From assembly GCF_014656435.1 (NCBI RefSeq), contig NZ_BNCK01000001.1, positions 558,001-622,000 on the forward strand: a stretch of DNA of 64,000 nt, written 5' to 3'. The position numbers were made by a program, and so were the translations under genes. The notes beneath the pieces are model-generated. The model was not told the origin of the DNA. It was given only the letters and a program-made list of their open reading frames with translations, and did not search any database. How positions within the stretch are numbered: the first letter of the stretch is position 1; every line of letters starts with the position of its first letter. The stretch comes from Thalassotalea marina. Lineage in GTDB: Bacteria > Pseudomonadota > Gammaproteobacteria > Enterobacterales > Alteromonadaceae. Shown piece after piece: positions 1-9,460 of the stretch.

Positions 1-1
1 T

Positions 2-1033
2 GATTGGGACGACGTGAACCACGTAGATATCGTTGGTTTAGAAATTGGCTATCGTTTAATTCCGCTAGTGGATAAAGGCCAAGGCGGTGAACTGTTAAAC
101 CGAATTAAAGGCGTTCGTAAAAAGTTATCGCAAGAATTTGGCTTTTTAGTACCAGCAGTTCATATTAGAGATAACTTAGATTTAGACCCTAATTCATATC
201 AAATATCTTTAATGGGCGTTACTGTTGGCGAAGCGGAAATTCGTCATGATCATGACTTGGCAATTAACCCTGGCCAAGTTTATGGCAAACTTGACGGTGT
301 TGCCACTAAAGACCCTGCCTTTGGATTAGACGCCGTTTGGATCAATCAATCACAACGCGAACAAGCACAATCGTTAGGTTATACCGTTGTTGATGCGGCG
401 ACAGTGCTTGCAACACATCTAAGTCAAGTACTGACCAATAACGCTTCGCAGTTGTTAGGACATGAAGAAGTACAAAATCTATTAGATATTTTAGCGAAAA
501 ATTATCCTAAGTTAGTTGAAGGGTTAATTCCTGAAACTTTAACACTAGGCACTGTGGTTAAAGTATTGCAAAACCTAATGAACGAAGGTGTTGCAGTACG
601 TGATATGCGTAGCATTGTACAAACCTTGGTGGAATATGGACCTAAGAGCCAAGATGCTGAAATATTAACCGCCGCTGTACGTATCACTTTGAAGAAATTT
701 ATCATTCAAGACCTTGTTGGTTCTAGCGCAGAAATACCCGTCATAACTTTGTCGCCAGAGTTGGAACAAATGTTGCACCAGTCAATGCAAATGGCCGGTG
801 ATGATGGCGCAGGAATTGAACCAGGTTTAGCAGAAAGACTACAAACATCACTTAACGAAGGGGCTCAACAACAAGAAATGGCAGGCGAAACCCCCATATT
901 GTTGACTTCAGGAATGTTAAGAACTGTACTTGCTAAATTTGTTAAATACACAATTCCAGGATTGAGAGTGATTTCCTATCAGGAAATTCCAGACGACAAA
1001 CAAATAAAAATCGTCAGCTCAATTGGACAGTAA
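2..1033 (+). CDS. flhA: Flagellar export gate protein FlhA, C-terminal part (cut by window edge)
   Basis: The reading frame is open from base 2, so this is the 3' part (about 343 residues) of a gene that begins before the window. FlhA is the large inner-membrane subunit of the flagellar type III export gate. The visible part is the cytoplasmic domain that docks chaperone-substrate complexes. It opens with the conserved DVIGLEVGYRLIPLVD-type stretch (here DIVGLEIGYRLIPLVD) and contains PAVHIRDN and the EIRHDHDLAI region, both typical of FlhA. The membrane half lies outside. It is followed after 64 bases by flhF, the usual order in polar-flagellated gammaproteobacteria. Confidence 0.96.
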   Translation, partial: DWDDVNHVDIVGLEIGYRLIPLVDKGQGGELLNRIKGVRKKLSQEFGFLVPAVHIRDNLDLDPNSYQISLMGVTVGEAEIRHDHDLAINPGQVYGKLDGVATKDPAFGLDAVWINQSQREQAQSLGYTVVDAATVLATHLSQVLTNNASQLLGHEEVQNLLDILAKNYPKLVEGLIPETLTLGTVVKVLQNLMNEGVAVRDMRSIVQTLVEYGPKSQDAEILTAAVRITLKKFIIQDLVGSSAEIPVITLSPELEQMLHQSMQMAGDDGAGIEPGLAERLQTSLNEGAQQQEMAGETPILLTSGMLRTVLAKFVKYTIPGLRVISYQEIPDDKQIKIVSSIGQ

Positions 1034-1097
1034 CACCATCACATCGTAGAAATAGATATTTGATTGACAGCCGTTATGCATTCGGTAAGGGGTTCAA

Positions 1098-2570
1098 GTG
1101 AAAATTAGACGATTTGTTGCAAAAGATATGAGAACTGCATTAGAACAGATTAAGCACGAGTTAGGTGCGGATGCCGTTATCATGTCGAACAAAAAAATCC
1201 CTGAAGGTGTCGAACTAATGGCGGCTGTAGACTATAACCAACAAGTACCAGAAGCAGCACCTGAAAACCCAACAGTATCAAACAAAGGTGAGCGAGAACT
1301 AGATAGTGATCGCGTAACTTTAGGGAGTTCAAGCGACTCTCCTCAGCTTAGTCCATCGATGAGGCAACAAACGGCGATACCTACTAGTGCGGCAGAGCCT
1401 GAAAACCTAGCAGCATTTTTACAGCAGCAAAAAATCAGACGTGAGCAAGGTAGCCAAAGCGCGCCAGTAGAAAAACCTTCAAATATCGAACAGCAGTTAA
1501 AAGATTTCACGGACCGCCTCGAACAAGGTATGCATAGTCAACAACCTGCTAATATTGAGACTGTTCCAACCCAAGTTGCAGATAATGAGCAAGAACAATT
1601 TGAGCACGCTGTTTCGCAACGACCTGCTTCAATGATGAGCAATAGTGAAGAAATGGAACAAATGCGCCGTGAAATGTCGTCAATCCGTCAATTACTTGAA
1701 CACCAAATTTCAGGTTTAATGTGGCAAGACATGGCGCAAAAAGACCCTGCCAAGGCATTAATGGTAAATCGTTTAATGAAAATGGGGTTAAACGAAGAAG
1801 TCGCTGACCAAGTGGCTAGCTATTTACCTCGTTACCAAAGTGAAGAAGAAGCATGGGATCAAGCCAAGAAATTAATTGCTAGCCAGCTTAATACCACCAA
1901 CAATGAAATTATTCATCGTGGTGGTGTCGTATCACTTGTCGGCCCTACAGGGGTTGGTAAAACAACTACAGTGGCTAAATTAGCAGCACGTTTTGCGCAA
2001 ATTCATGGCCCAGATCAAGTTGCATTGATTTCTACTGACACATATCGCATTGGGGGCTTTGAGCAATTAACAACTTATGGCAGAATCATCGGTTGTCAGG
2101 TCAAACAGGCAAAAGATGCTGAAAGCTTAGATGCGTTATTGCAGCAATTTTCTTCAAAAAAACTGGTATTGATCGACACTGCAGGCATGGGACAAAGAGA
2201 CATGCGGTTAACTGAGCACTTAACTACCTTGTTTGGTCAGTCTCGTGTTAGAATCCGCAACTATCTTGTCCTTTCTGCCAATACTCAACAACGCGTGATG
2301 CAAGAAAATGTAGATCGCTTTAAAAAGATACCACTAGCAGGATGCATTTATACTAAACTTGATGAGAGTCTTAGTGTTGGAGAATTGATTGCAACATCGA
2401 TTCAAAATGGTTTAGCTATAGGGTATCTTACTGACGGACAAAGAGTTCCTGAAGATATAAAAGTTGCAAATGCTGAAAAGTTAGTTACGCTTGCAGATAA
2501 ACTTGCAACAAGAGTAAATCACCAAGATATGTGGCGCCCTATGCCCACATCTTTTGCTGCGGGCATGTGA
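1098..2570 (+). CDS. flhF: Flagellar biosynthesis SRP-type GTPase FlhF
   Basis: 490 residues with a GTG start; an AAGGGG Shine-Dalgarno lies about 6 bases upstream. FlhF is a GTPase of the SRP54/FtsY group that sets the place and, with FlhG, the number of polar flagella. The N-terminus (MKIRRFVAKDMRTALEQIK) matches the FlhF B domain. It is followed by a long Gln/Glu-rich linker (about 60-180) and the NG domain with the P-loop GPTGVGKTTT (about 282-291) and the G3 motif DTAGMGQRD (about 360-368). It is followed by flhG 32 bases on and is probably cotranscribed with it. Confidence 0.96.
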   Translation: MKIRRFVAKDMRTALEQIKHELGADAVIMSNKKIPEGVELMAAVDYNQQVPEAAPENPTVSNKGERELDSDRVTLGSSSDSPQLSPSMRQQTAIPTSAAEPENLAAFLQQQKIRREQGSQSAPVEKPSNIEQQLKDFTDRLEQGMHSQQPANIETVPTQVADNEQEQFEHAVSQRPASMMSNSEEMEQMRREMSSIRQLLEHQISGLMWQDMAQKDPAKALMVNRLMKMGLNEEVADQVASYLPRYQSEEEAWDQAKKLIASQLNTTNNEIIHRGGVVSLVGPTGVGKTTTVAKLAARFAQIHGPDQVALISTDTYRIGGFEQLTTYGRIIGCQVKQAKDAESLDALLQQFSSKKLVLIDTAGMGQRDMRLTEHLTTLFGQSRVRIRNYLVLSANTQQRVMQENVDRFKKIPLAGCIYTKLDESLSVGELIATSIQNGLAIGYLTDGQRVPEDIKVANAEKLVTLADKLATRVNHQDMWRPMPTSFAAGM

Positions 2571-2602
2571 AGAAGTATTATCATATAGTTAGAGTAGAGT
2601 GA

Positions 2603-3445
2603 ATGTTAGATCAGGCGAGTGGCTTACGAAGAATGCAACCAAAAAATCAAATCAAAGTCATAGCGGTTTCTGGTGGAAAAGGCGGAGTTGGAAAAACAAA
2701 TGTTTCACTCAATACCTCCATTGCTTTAGCCCAACTGGGTAAAAGAGTCCTAGTGTTAGATGCTGACTTAGGATTGGCAAATGTTGATGTCATGCTAGGC
2801 TTACGTGTACAACGCAACTTGTCTCACGTAATGTCAGGTGAGTGTGAGTTGGACGATATCATTATTGAAGGCCCAGCTGGCATTAAAATCATTCCGGCTA
2901 CGTCAGGCACGCAGTCAATGGTTGATTTAACTCCGTCGGAACACGCTGGCTTAATCCGCGCGTTTAGCGATATGCAAACTCAGTTTGACGTGTTAATTGT
3001 TGATACCGCTGCTGGTATCTCTGATATGGTATTAAGTTTTGCTCGTGCAGCACAAGACGTTATGTTAGTGGTGTGTGACGAACCTACATCAATTACTGAC
3101 TGTTATGCGTTAATGAAGCTATTAAGTCGCGATCACGAAGTGTTTAAATTTAAAGTTGTAGCGAATATGGTGCGCAGCCCCAAAGAGGGCCAAGTGCTGT
3201 TTAGTAAACTAGCGAAAGTTTCAGACAGGTTTTTAGACGTTGCACTCGATCTTGTTGGTGTGATCCCCTACGATGAAAATATTCGTAAAGCGGTAAGAAA
3301 ACAACAGGCCATTGTTGAAGCATTTCCAGATTCACCTGCTTCTAGAGCTTTTAAAGCCCTTGCCCAAAAAGTAATAAAGTGGCCAATACCTAATCAAGCT
3401 TCTGGGCACTTAGAGTTTTTTATAGAACAACTAATCGATAACTAA
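2603..3445 (+). CDS. flhG: Flagellar number regulator FlhG (FleN), MinD-type ATPase
   Basis: 280 residues. It is a MinD/ParA-family ATPase that counters FlhF and, in related bacteria, restrains the master regulator FlrA/FleQ to limit flagella to one pole. The deviant Walker A motif SGGKGGVGKTN sits at about residues 23-33, followed by VLDADLGLANVDVMLG and the DTAAGIS switch region. The N-terminal MLDQASGLRRM segment fits the FlhG/FleN activation helix with its conserved DQAxGLR, which supports the chosen ATG. It lies between flhF and fliA as in Vibrio, Shewanella and Pseudomonas. Confidence 0.95.
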   Translation: MLDQASGLRRMQPKNQIKVIAVSGGKGGVGKTNVSLNTSIALAQLGKRVLVLDADLGLANVDVMLGLRVQRNLSHVMSGECELDDIIIEGPAGIKIIPATSGTQSMVDLTPSEHAGLIRAFSDMQTQFDVLIVDTAAGISDMVLSFARAAQDVMLVVCDEPTSITDCYALMKLLSRDHEVFKFKVVANMVRSPKEGQVLFSKLAKVSDRFLDVALDLVGVIPYDENIRKAVRKQQAIVEAFPDSPASRAFKALAQKVIKWPIPNQASGHLEFFIEQLIDN

Positions 3446-3463
3446 ATACGAGAGTAAGCCATT

Positions 3464-4183
3464 TTGGTAAAAGCAAACGCTTACAGTTCATCGCTAGATA
3501 AAACCGCCTTATTAGAGCAGCACACTGCTCTGGTAAAGCGTATCGCCTATCATTTACTTGCACGCCTCCCTTCTAGCGTCATCGTAGACGACTTAATTCA
3601 ATCAGGCATGATTGGCCTATTTGAAGCTGCAAATAATTTTGACAGTTCTAAAGGCGCTAGTTTTGAAACCTTTGCCGGAATTCGTATTCGAGGGGCTATG
3701 CTCGATGAAATCCGCCGAGGTGACTGGACTCCACGCTCCGTGCATAAAAACAGTCGTATGGTTAGTGACGCCATTAAGCAATTAGAGGCGGAATTAGGTC
3801 GCGATGTAACAGATATTGAAGTCGCTGAAAAACTTGATATTTCATTGAATGAGTACCATCATATTCTTAATGAAGTAAATTGTGGAAAAATAATAGGTAT
3901 TGATGACCTAGGTGTCAGTGAAGATGCTATTTCAAGTTTTGAAGATAAAACGGGGAATGATCCGTATCAAAACATAGAGCAAGTTGTATTTAAAAAATCG
4001 TTATCAGAGTGCATTACCACTTTACCGGAAAGAGAAGCTTTAGTACTGTCTCTGTATTACGATGAAGAACTAAACCTACGTGAAATTGGTCAAGTGCTAG
4101 ATGTCAGCGAATCTCGCGTTAGCCAAATTCACAGCCAAGCATTACATCGGTTAAAAGCGCGTATGCAATCTTGGCAAAGTTAA
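3464..4183 (+). CDS. fliA: Flagellar sigma factor FliA (sigma-28)
   Basis: 239 residues, with an apparent TTG start 18 bases after flhG. FliA directs RNA polymerase to late flagellar and chemotaxis promoters. Region 2 is visible in the HTALVKRIAYHLLARLPSSV and DDLIQSGMIGLFEA segments, and region 4 at the C-terminus in LNLREIGQVLDVSESRVSQIHSQ. Length and order match family members. The start codon is the least certain point, because there is no strong Shine-Dalgarno (GAGAGTAAG lies just upstream). Confidence 0.95.
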   Translation: MVKANAYSSSLDKTALLEQHTALVKRIAYHLLARLPSSVIVDDLIQSGMIGLFEAANNFDSSKGASFETFAGIRIRGAMLDEIRRGDWTPRSVHKNSRMVSDAIKQLEAELGRDVTDIEVAEKLDISLNEYHHILNEVNCGKIIGIDDLGVSEDAISSFEDKTGNDPYQNIEQVVFKKSLSECITTLPEREALVLSLYYDEELNLREIGQVLDVSESRVSQIHSQALHRLKARMQSWQS

Positions 4184-4230
4184 GTACAATATAAATTAAA
4201 GTATTTCGAAATAACTCCCTGGAGGGTGCC

Positions 4231-4614
4231 TTGGATAAAAACATGAAAGTACTTGTTGTTGATGACTTTTCAACGATGAGACGTATCGTAAAAAATTTAT
4301 TACGTGACTTGGGATTCACCAATATTCAAGAAGCAGATGATGGCAGTACTGCTTTACCCATGCTTAAAGAAGGTGACTTTGATTTTGTCGTTACTGACTG
4401 GAACATGCCAGGGATGCAAGGTATTGACTTATTAAAAGCCATCAGAGCAGATGCTAAGTTGCAACACATTCCGGTACTTATGGTTACTGCTGAAGCCAAA
4501 AAAGAGCAAATCGTTATGGCTGCACAAGCAGGCGTCAATGGCTACATTGTTAAGCCATTCACTGCAGCAACACTAAAAACCAAACTAGACAAAATTTTTG
4601 AACGTTTAGGTTAA
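4231..4614 (+). CDS. cheY: Chemotaxis response regulator CheY
   Basis: 127-residue single receiver domain. Phosphorylated CheY binds the flagellar motor switch. The acidic pair Asp11/Asp12, phospho-acceptor Asp56 (VVTDWNMPG), Thr86 and Lys108 (VKPF) are all present. The TTG start at 4231 is preferred over ATG at 4243 because GGAGGG lies 5 bases upstream of the TTG, and the resulting N-terminus ([18 protein letters not shown]) is the usual one in this order. It opens the chemotaxis part of the operon. Confidence 0.97.
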   Translation: MDKNMKVLVVDDFSTMRRIVKNLLRDLGFTNIQEADDGSTALPMLKEGDFDFVVTDWNMPGMQGIDLLKAIRADAKLQHIPVLMVTAEAKKEQIVMAAQAGVNGYIVKPFTAATLKTKLDKIFERLG

Positions 4615-4644
4615 TTTTTTTATCGTTGCGTTTTAAGGACGTTT

Positions 4645-5385
4645 ATGAATATGAGTAGCGGTGTCCATGTTTCACTAGAGCAGGCGAAACTTCTAGTTGA
4701 GTATCTAGAAACTGGCCAACAAGAAAAAGCCGATGAATTGATTGCAGAAATTCAAAATCCTATCAACTCCGAGCTTTTTGCTGAAATTGGAAAATTAACA
4801 CGTCAATTGCATGACTCACTGATGAATTTCCAATTGGACTCTAGGTTAAATGATCTTGCTACGGCAGATATTCCAGATGCCAAGGAAAGGCTCAATTACG
4901 TTATTGACCGTACAGAAGACGCAGCCAATAAAACAATGGATGCCGTCGAGTCAATTTTTCCCGTCGTTGATACCATTCAACACCAAATTAATACGGTGAA
5001 ACCTCTTTGGGTTAAGCTCATGCAAAATGACTTAAACTTAGGGGAATTCAAATCTCTTTGTCATGATATTGACGCTTTATTGAAAACGACTGAGCGTGAA
5101 ACAACTCGCATGCATGGTTTGATGACTGACGTGCTAATGGCTCAAGACTTTCAAGATTTAACCGGTCAAGTTATACGTAAGGTAATAGACTTGGTGAGAG
5201 AAGTTGAAGACAGTCTAATTAACATGTTAACCGCTTTTGGTGTTACGCAAGATGAAGATAAAAAGGCTAAACCAACCGTAGGGGAAAACTTGGTTGAAGG
5301 GCCTATCGTTAATAAAGAACAACGAGATGATGTGGTCGCTGATCAAGATGATGTAGATGATCTATTGTCTAGTTTAGGATTCTAA
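4645..5385 (+). CDS. cheZ: CheY-phosphate phosphatase CheZ
   Basis: 246 residues. CheZ speeds dephosphorylation of CheY. The signature AQDFQDLTGQVI with its catalytic glutamine is at about residues 166-177, in a long helical region. The acidic C-terminus ends DDVDDLLSSLGF, the peptide type that docks on CheY. AAGGA is placed 6 bases before the ATG. It sits between cheY and cheA. Confidence 0.96.
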   Translation: MNMSSGVHVSLEQAKLLVEYLETGQQEKADELIAEIQNPINSELFAEIGKLTRQLHDSLMNFQLDSRLNDLATADIPDAKERLNYVIDRTEDAANKTMDAVESIFPVVDTIQHQINTVKPLWVKLMQNDLNLGEFKSLCHDIDALLKTTERETTRMHGLMTDVLMAQDFQDLTGQVIRKVIDLVREVEDSLINMLTAFGVTQDEDKKAKPTVGENLVEGPIVNKEQRDDVVADQDDVDDLLSSLGF

Positions 5386-5398
5386 TAGGAGTTGCTGG

Positions 5399-7516
5399 AT
5401 GTCATACGAAGCAGATGAAGAAATTCTACAGGACTTTCTAATCGAGGCTGGTGAAATACTTGAGAGCTTATCTGAGCAACTAGTAGAGCTTGAAAATGAT
5501 CCTGATAATGCCGATTTGCTTAACGCAATTTTCCGTGGGTTTCACACAGTAAAAGGTGGAGCGGGCTTCTTATCTTTGACCGAGCTTGTTGATGTTTGTC
5601 ATGGCGCGGAAAATATATTCGACGTGTTACGCAATGGTCAGCGTAAAGTTAATGCAGAATTAATGGACGTTATTTTGCAAGGGCTTGATACGATCAACGA
5701 TATGTTTGCAACGGTTCAAGCTAGAGAACAACTTACGCCTGCAGATCCAGCTTTGTTAGCTGAGCTACATCGATTAAGTGCACCAGAAGGTGCAGAGGTA
5801 GCGCCACCACCGCCTCCGGTTGCAGAACCTGAGCCAGTGCATGAACCTGCAGCAGATTCTTCTTCTGATGAAATGACTGAAGATGAATTTGAACGTTTAT
5901 TAGATGAACTTCATGGCAGTTCATCTCCTAGTGCTGCAAAAGCACCTGAGCCAGCGAAAACAGAATCCGCTGCTTCGACTTCAGGTGGCGATATCACTGA
6001 CGAAGAATTTGAAAGCCTGTTGGATGAACTGCACGGCCAAGGTGCATTTAATGCAGGCGTGTCAGGAGAAAAACCTGCAAGTAATTCTGATGAAATTGAT
6101 GATGACGAATTCGAAAGTTTATTAGATGAATTGCATGGCAAAGGCCAAGCGCCTAAAGCTATTAATACTGAGCCTACCCCAGCGGAACAACCAAAAGTTG
6201 AAGCTCCTAAAACAGCAGAACCAGTAGCAAAACCTGCGGCCCCTGCTGCAACGAGTGCTCCTGCGGCGCCAGCTAAACCGTCAAGTTTAGCGGCTAAAAA
6301 ACCAGGTGAAAAAACTTCGGCCCAAGGTGAAACAACAGTAAGGGTTGATACTCAGCGACTTGACCAAATCATGAACATGGTTGGTGAATTGGTGTTAGTA
6401 AGAAACCGTTTAACCAGCTTAGGCATGACGAAAGAAGATGAAGAGCTTACCAAAGCGGTTTCCAATTTAGATGCGGTTACTACTGACCTACAAGGTGCGG
6501 TAATGAAGACCCGCATGCAACCGATTAAAAAGGTCTTTGGACGTTTTCCTCGTGTTGTTAGAGATCTAGCTCGCAGCTTAAATAAAGAAATTAAGCTAGT
6601 ACTAGAAGGCGAAGAAACTGACTTAGACAAAAACTTGGTTGAAGCACTAGCTGATCCCCTCGTGCATTTAGTGCGCAACTCTGTGGATCACGGCATTGAA
6701 GAGCCAAGTGTTAGGGAAGCAAATGGCAAACCTCGTGAAGGCACGGTTATTTTGTCTGCATCCCAAGAAGGTGATCATATTCTGTTAACTATCCGAGATG
6801 ATGGTGCGGGTATGAACGCTGAGAAATTGAAAACCATAGCCATAAATCGTGGCGTGTTAGATCCTGATGCTGCAGCACGAATGTCAGATCAGGATGCATT
6901 TAACTTAATTTTTGCTCCTGGGTTTTCCACTAAAACAGAAATTTCCGAAGTATCTGGTCGTGGTGTTGGTATGGATGTGGTTAAAACAAAAATCACACAG
7001 CTTAACGGCACCGTTAATATTGATTCTGAACTTGGAATCGGCACAGTTTTAGAAATTAAAGTGCCGTTAACACTAGCGATATTACCAACCTTGATGGTTA
7101 TTGTGGGTGAACAAACGTTTGCCTTGCCATTAGCGGCAGTAAACGAGATATTCCATTTAGATTTAACGAAAACTAATATTGTTGATGGTCAGCTAACTAT
7201 CATTGTACGTGAAAAAGCGATTCCGCTGTTTTATTTAGATCAGTGGCTAGTCAGAGGCTATCAGGAAAAACCAAGAGACAAAGGGCATGTCGTTATAGTT
7301 CAATTAGGTTCACAGCAAGTAGGTTTTGTTGTTGATAGCCTGATAGGGCAAGAAGAAGTGGTAATTAAACCTCTAGACAGGTTGTTACATGGTACTCCAG
7401 GTATGGCGGGTGCTACCATTACAAGTGATGGTGGTATTGCGTTGATTATCGATGTACCAAGCATGTTAAAGTTCTATGCAAAAAAATCTGTTGTAAATAA
7501 GAAATTGCGCTCTTAA
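5399..7516 (+). CDS. cheA: Chemotaxis histidine kinase CheA with three acidic LLDELHG repeats
   Basis: 705 residues. Order of domains: HPt (about 1-105, phospho-acceptor His49 in GFHTVKGGAGF), a long low-complexity linker (about 106-315), dimerisation domain, HATPase domain with an N box around DPLVHLVRNSVDHGIE and G boxes GAGMN and GRGVGMD, then a C-terminal CheW-like domain. The linker holds three near-identical motifs of the form (D/E)xxDEFExLLDELHG at about residues 157-173, 197-213 and 231-247, separated by Pro/Ala-rich spacers. A normal P2 (CheY-binding) domain is not obvious. In Vibrio the corresponding linker region localises the kinase through ParP, and the neighbouring parC/parP genes fit that role here. 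Confidence 0.96.
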   Translation: MSYEADEEILQDFLIEAGEILESLSEQLVELENDPDNADLLNAIFRGFHTVKGGAGFLSLTELVDVCHGAENIFDVLRNGQRKVNAELMDVILQGLDTINDMFATVQAREQLTPADPALLAELHRLSAPEGAEVAPPPPPVAEPEPVHEPAADSSSDEMTEDEFERLLDELHGSSSPSAAKAPEPAKTESAASTSGGDITDEEFESLLDELHGQGAFNAGVSGEKPASNSDEIDDDEFESLLDELHGKGQAPKAINTEPTPAEQPKVEAPKTAEPVAKPAAPAATSAPAAPAKPSSLAAKKPGEKTSAQGETTVRVDTQRLDQIMNMVGELVLVRNRLTSLGMTKEDEELTKAVSNLDAVTTDLQGAVMKTRMQPIKKVFGRFPRVVRDLARSLNKEIKLVLEGEETDLDKNLVEALADPLVHLVRNSVDHGIEEPSVREANGKPREGTVILSASQEGDHILLTIRDDGAGMNAEKLKTIAINRGVLDPDAAARMSDQDAFNLIFAPGFSTKTEISEVSGRGVGMDVVKTKITQLNGTVNIDSELGIGTVLEIKVPLTLAILPTLMVIVGEQTFALPLAAVNEIFHLDLTKTNIVDGQLTIIVREKAIPLFYLDQWLVRGYQEKPRDKGHVVIVQLGSQQVGFVVDSLIGQEEVVIKPLDRLLHGTPGMAGATITSDGGIALIIDVPSMLKFYAKKSVVNKKLRS

Positions 7517-7545
7517 TTCAAGAGCGTGACACATAGAGGTAGTAA

Positions 7546-8652
7546 ATGGCCTATAAAGTCTTGGTGGTCGACGACTCGAGTTTTTTTAGACGCAGAGTAA
7601 GCGACATTATCAACAGTGATAAAAACCTTGAAGTGATTGATGTCGCAGTTAATGGTGTGGAAGCTGTTGAAAAAGCCAAATCGTTAAAACCCGATGTTAT
7701 CACTATGGATATCGAGATGCCTGTGCTTAATGGTATCGATGCCGTTAAGCAAATAATGGCCAGTGCTCCAACGTCGATCTTAATGTTTTCTTCATTAACC
7801 CATCAAGGCGCTAAGGCAACCCTAGACGCTTTAGATGCGGGGGCTGTAGATTTCCTTCCCAAAAAATTTAATGAAATTGCCAATACTAATAGTGATGCCG
7901 GTAGTATATTACGGCAGCGAGTATATGAAATAGCGAGTAGAAAAGGCTACGCAAGAACGGCTCGTTCTTCTGTGCCACTAACAAAAAGAACTCCTACATC
8001 GCCTCTTTCTAGACCAACTACGGTTGCGGAAAAACCAGCTTCAAGACGTACAGCTTCTTTTAAAGCATCAGGTAAGTCTTATAAATTATTGGCAATAGGC
8101 ACGTCTACAGGTGGCCCGGTTGCTCTGCAAAAAATTCTAACGCAGTTACCGAATAACTTTCCTCTGCCCATTATTTTAGTTCAACACATGCCAGGTGCAT
8201 TTACCAAAGCATTTGCTACTCGACTAAATAGTTTGTGTCAAATCACTGTTAAAGAAGCAGAAAATGGTGACATTTTAAAACCTGGTTGTGCTTATTTGGC
8301 CCCAGGCGGCACCCAAATGTTGATTGAAGGTAAACCACCTAGTGCACGGCTCAAGGTAGTTGAAGATGATTCTTCCCGTGTCGCCTTTAAGCCAAGTGTT
8401 GATGTCAGTTTTGGCTCAGCAGCAAAAGTGTTCGGTGATGCTGTGCTTGGTATCATACTAACCGGTATGGGCTCTGATGGCCGAGAAGGTTCTAGAATGC
8501 TAAAAAACCAAGGCGCTACTATTTGGGCTCAAGATGAAGAATCTTGTGTCGTATATGGTATGCCTCAAGCGGTAGCAAGCGCAGGAATTTCAACTCAAGA
8601 TATTTCTATAACTGAGTTTCCAAAGGCTATTCTTAAAGAAATAGGTTTGTAA
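7546..8652 (+). CDS. cheB: Chemotaxis methylesterase CheB
   Basis: 368 residues. CheB removes methyl groups from, and deamidates, chemoreceptors during adaptation. There is an N-terminal receiver with Asp55 (ITMDIEMP), a basic Ser/Thr linker of about 50 residues, and a C-terminal methylesterase domain with catalytic triad candidates Ser187 (GTSTGGP), His214 (QHMPG) and Asp311 (MGSDGREG). It follows cheA by 29 bases. Confidence 0.96.
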   Translation: MAYKVLVVDDSSFFRRRVSDIINSDKNLEVIDVAVNGVEAVEKAKSLKPDVITMDIEMPVLNGIDAVKQIMASAPTSILMFSSLTHQGAKATLDALDAGAVDFLPKKFNEIANTNSDAGSILRQRVYEIASRKGYARTARSSVPLTKRTPTSPLSRPTTVAEKPASRRTASFKASGKSYKLLAIGTSTGGPVALQKILTQLPNNFPLPIILVQHMPGAFTKAFATRLNSLCQITVKEAENGDILKPGCAYLAPGGTQMLIEGKPPSARLKVVEDDSSRVAFKPSVDVSFGSAAKVFGDAVLGIILTGMGSDGREGSRMLKNQGATIWAQDEESCVVYGMPQAVASAGISTQDISITEFPKAILKEIGL

Positions 8653-8677
8653 CCGGTAACAAATACAAGGTATCACT

Positions 8678-9460
8678 GTGATAGTTTGGACGATAGCAAA
8701 TCAAAAAGGCGGCGTGGGTAAAACCACTTCGACAATCTCATTAGGTGGATTGCTGGCTGATCGCGGCCATAGAGTTCTGCTGGTTGATACGGATCCACAC
8801 GCGTCATTAAGCTATTATTTTGGTATAGAATCAGAAGATTTAGAACTTAGTGTGTATGATTTATTTGTTCAGGTCTCAACTAAAGAACAAATAATGCAAA
8901 GTTTGTGTCCAACACAATACAAAAACATTGATATTCTGCCTGCGACAATGGGGCTTGCAACGTTAGATCGCTCATTAGGTGCTAAAGGTGGCATGGGGCT
9001 AGTGTTAAAAAAGGCCATTGCTCAACTTGAAGGTGAATACGATTTTGTGTTGATGGATTGCCCACCGATTTTGGGGGTTCTAATGGTGAATGCACTTGCT
9101 GCATCTCATCGTATTATTGTTCCTGTACAAACTGAGTTTTTGGCGCTTAAAGGTTTAGACCGCATGATGAAAACACTTGATATTATGCAAGGAGAACAAC
9201 AAGAGCCATTCACCTATACCATAGTGCCAACTATGTTTGATAAGCGCACAAAAGCGTCGTTACTTGCCTATAGAAAGCTGCAAGAAATTTACGGTGACAC
9301 AGTATGGCAGGGCGTTATTCCAATTGATACAAACTTTCGAAATGCGAGTTTAGCGCAAAAAGTACCTTCAGATTTTATGGCGTCATCTAGAGGGGTTTTT
9401 GCATATAGAAACTTACTCGATTATTTAATATCTCAAGAGCAAAAAAAGGTTGAGCCTTAG
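8678..9460 (+). CDS. parC: ParA-like ATPase ParC, polar localisation of chemotaxis arrays
   Basis: 260 residues, GTG start. A Soj/ParA-type ATPase with deviant Walker A NQKGGVGKTTST (about 8-19), DTDPHASLSYYFG and the DCPPILG motif. Standing alone inside a che operon, right before a CheW-domain protein, it matches ParC of Vibrio, which places chemotaxis arrays at the old pole. It is not the chromosomal ParA, since no parB or parS sites are seen. The name ParC is by context and is unrelated to topoisomerase IV subunit ParC. Confidence 0.88.
   Translation: MIVWTIANQKGGVGKTTSTISLGGLLADRGHRVLLVDTDPHASLSYYFGIESEDLELSVYDLFVQVSTKEQIMQSLCPTQYKNIDILPATMGLATLDRSLGAKGGMGLVLKKAIAQLEGEYDFVLMDCPPILGVLMVNALAASHRIIVPVQTEFLALKGLDRMMKTLDIMQGEQQEPFTYTIVPTMFDKRTKASLLAYRKLQEIYGDTVWQGVIPIDTNFRNASLAQKVPSDFMASSRGVFAYRNLLDYLISQEQKKVEP

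Noticed and set aside
5904-6141. Frames on both strands inside cheA
   Set aside because: Shadows of the repetitive linker; repeats in cheA make long alternative frames likely by chance.
8678-9460. Chromosome-partition ParA
   Set aside because: No parB or parS nearby; the position inside the che operon next to parP fits chemotaxis-array placement.
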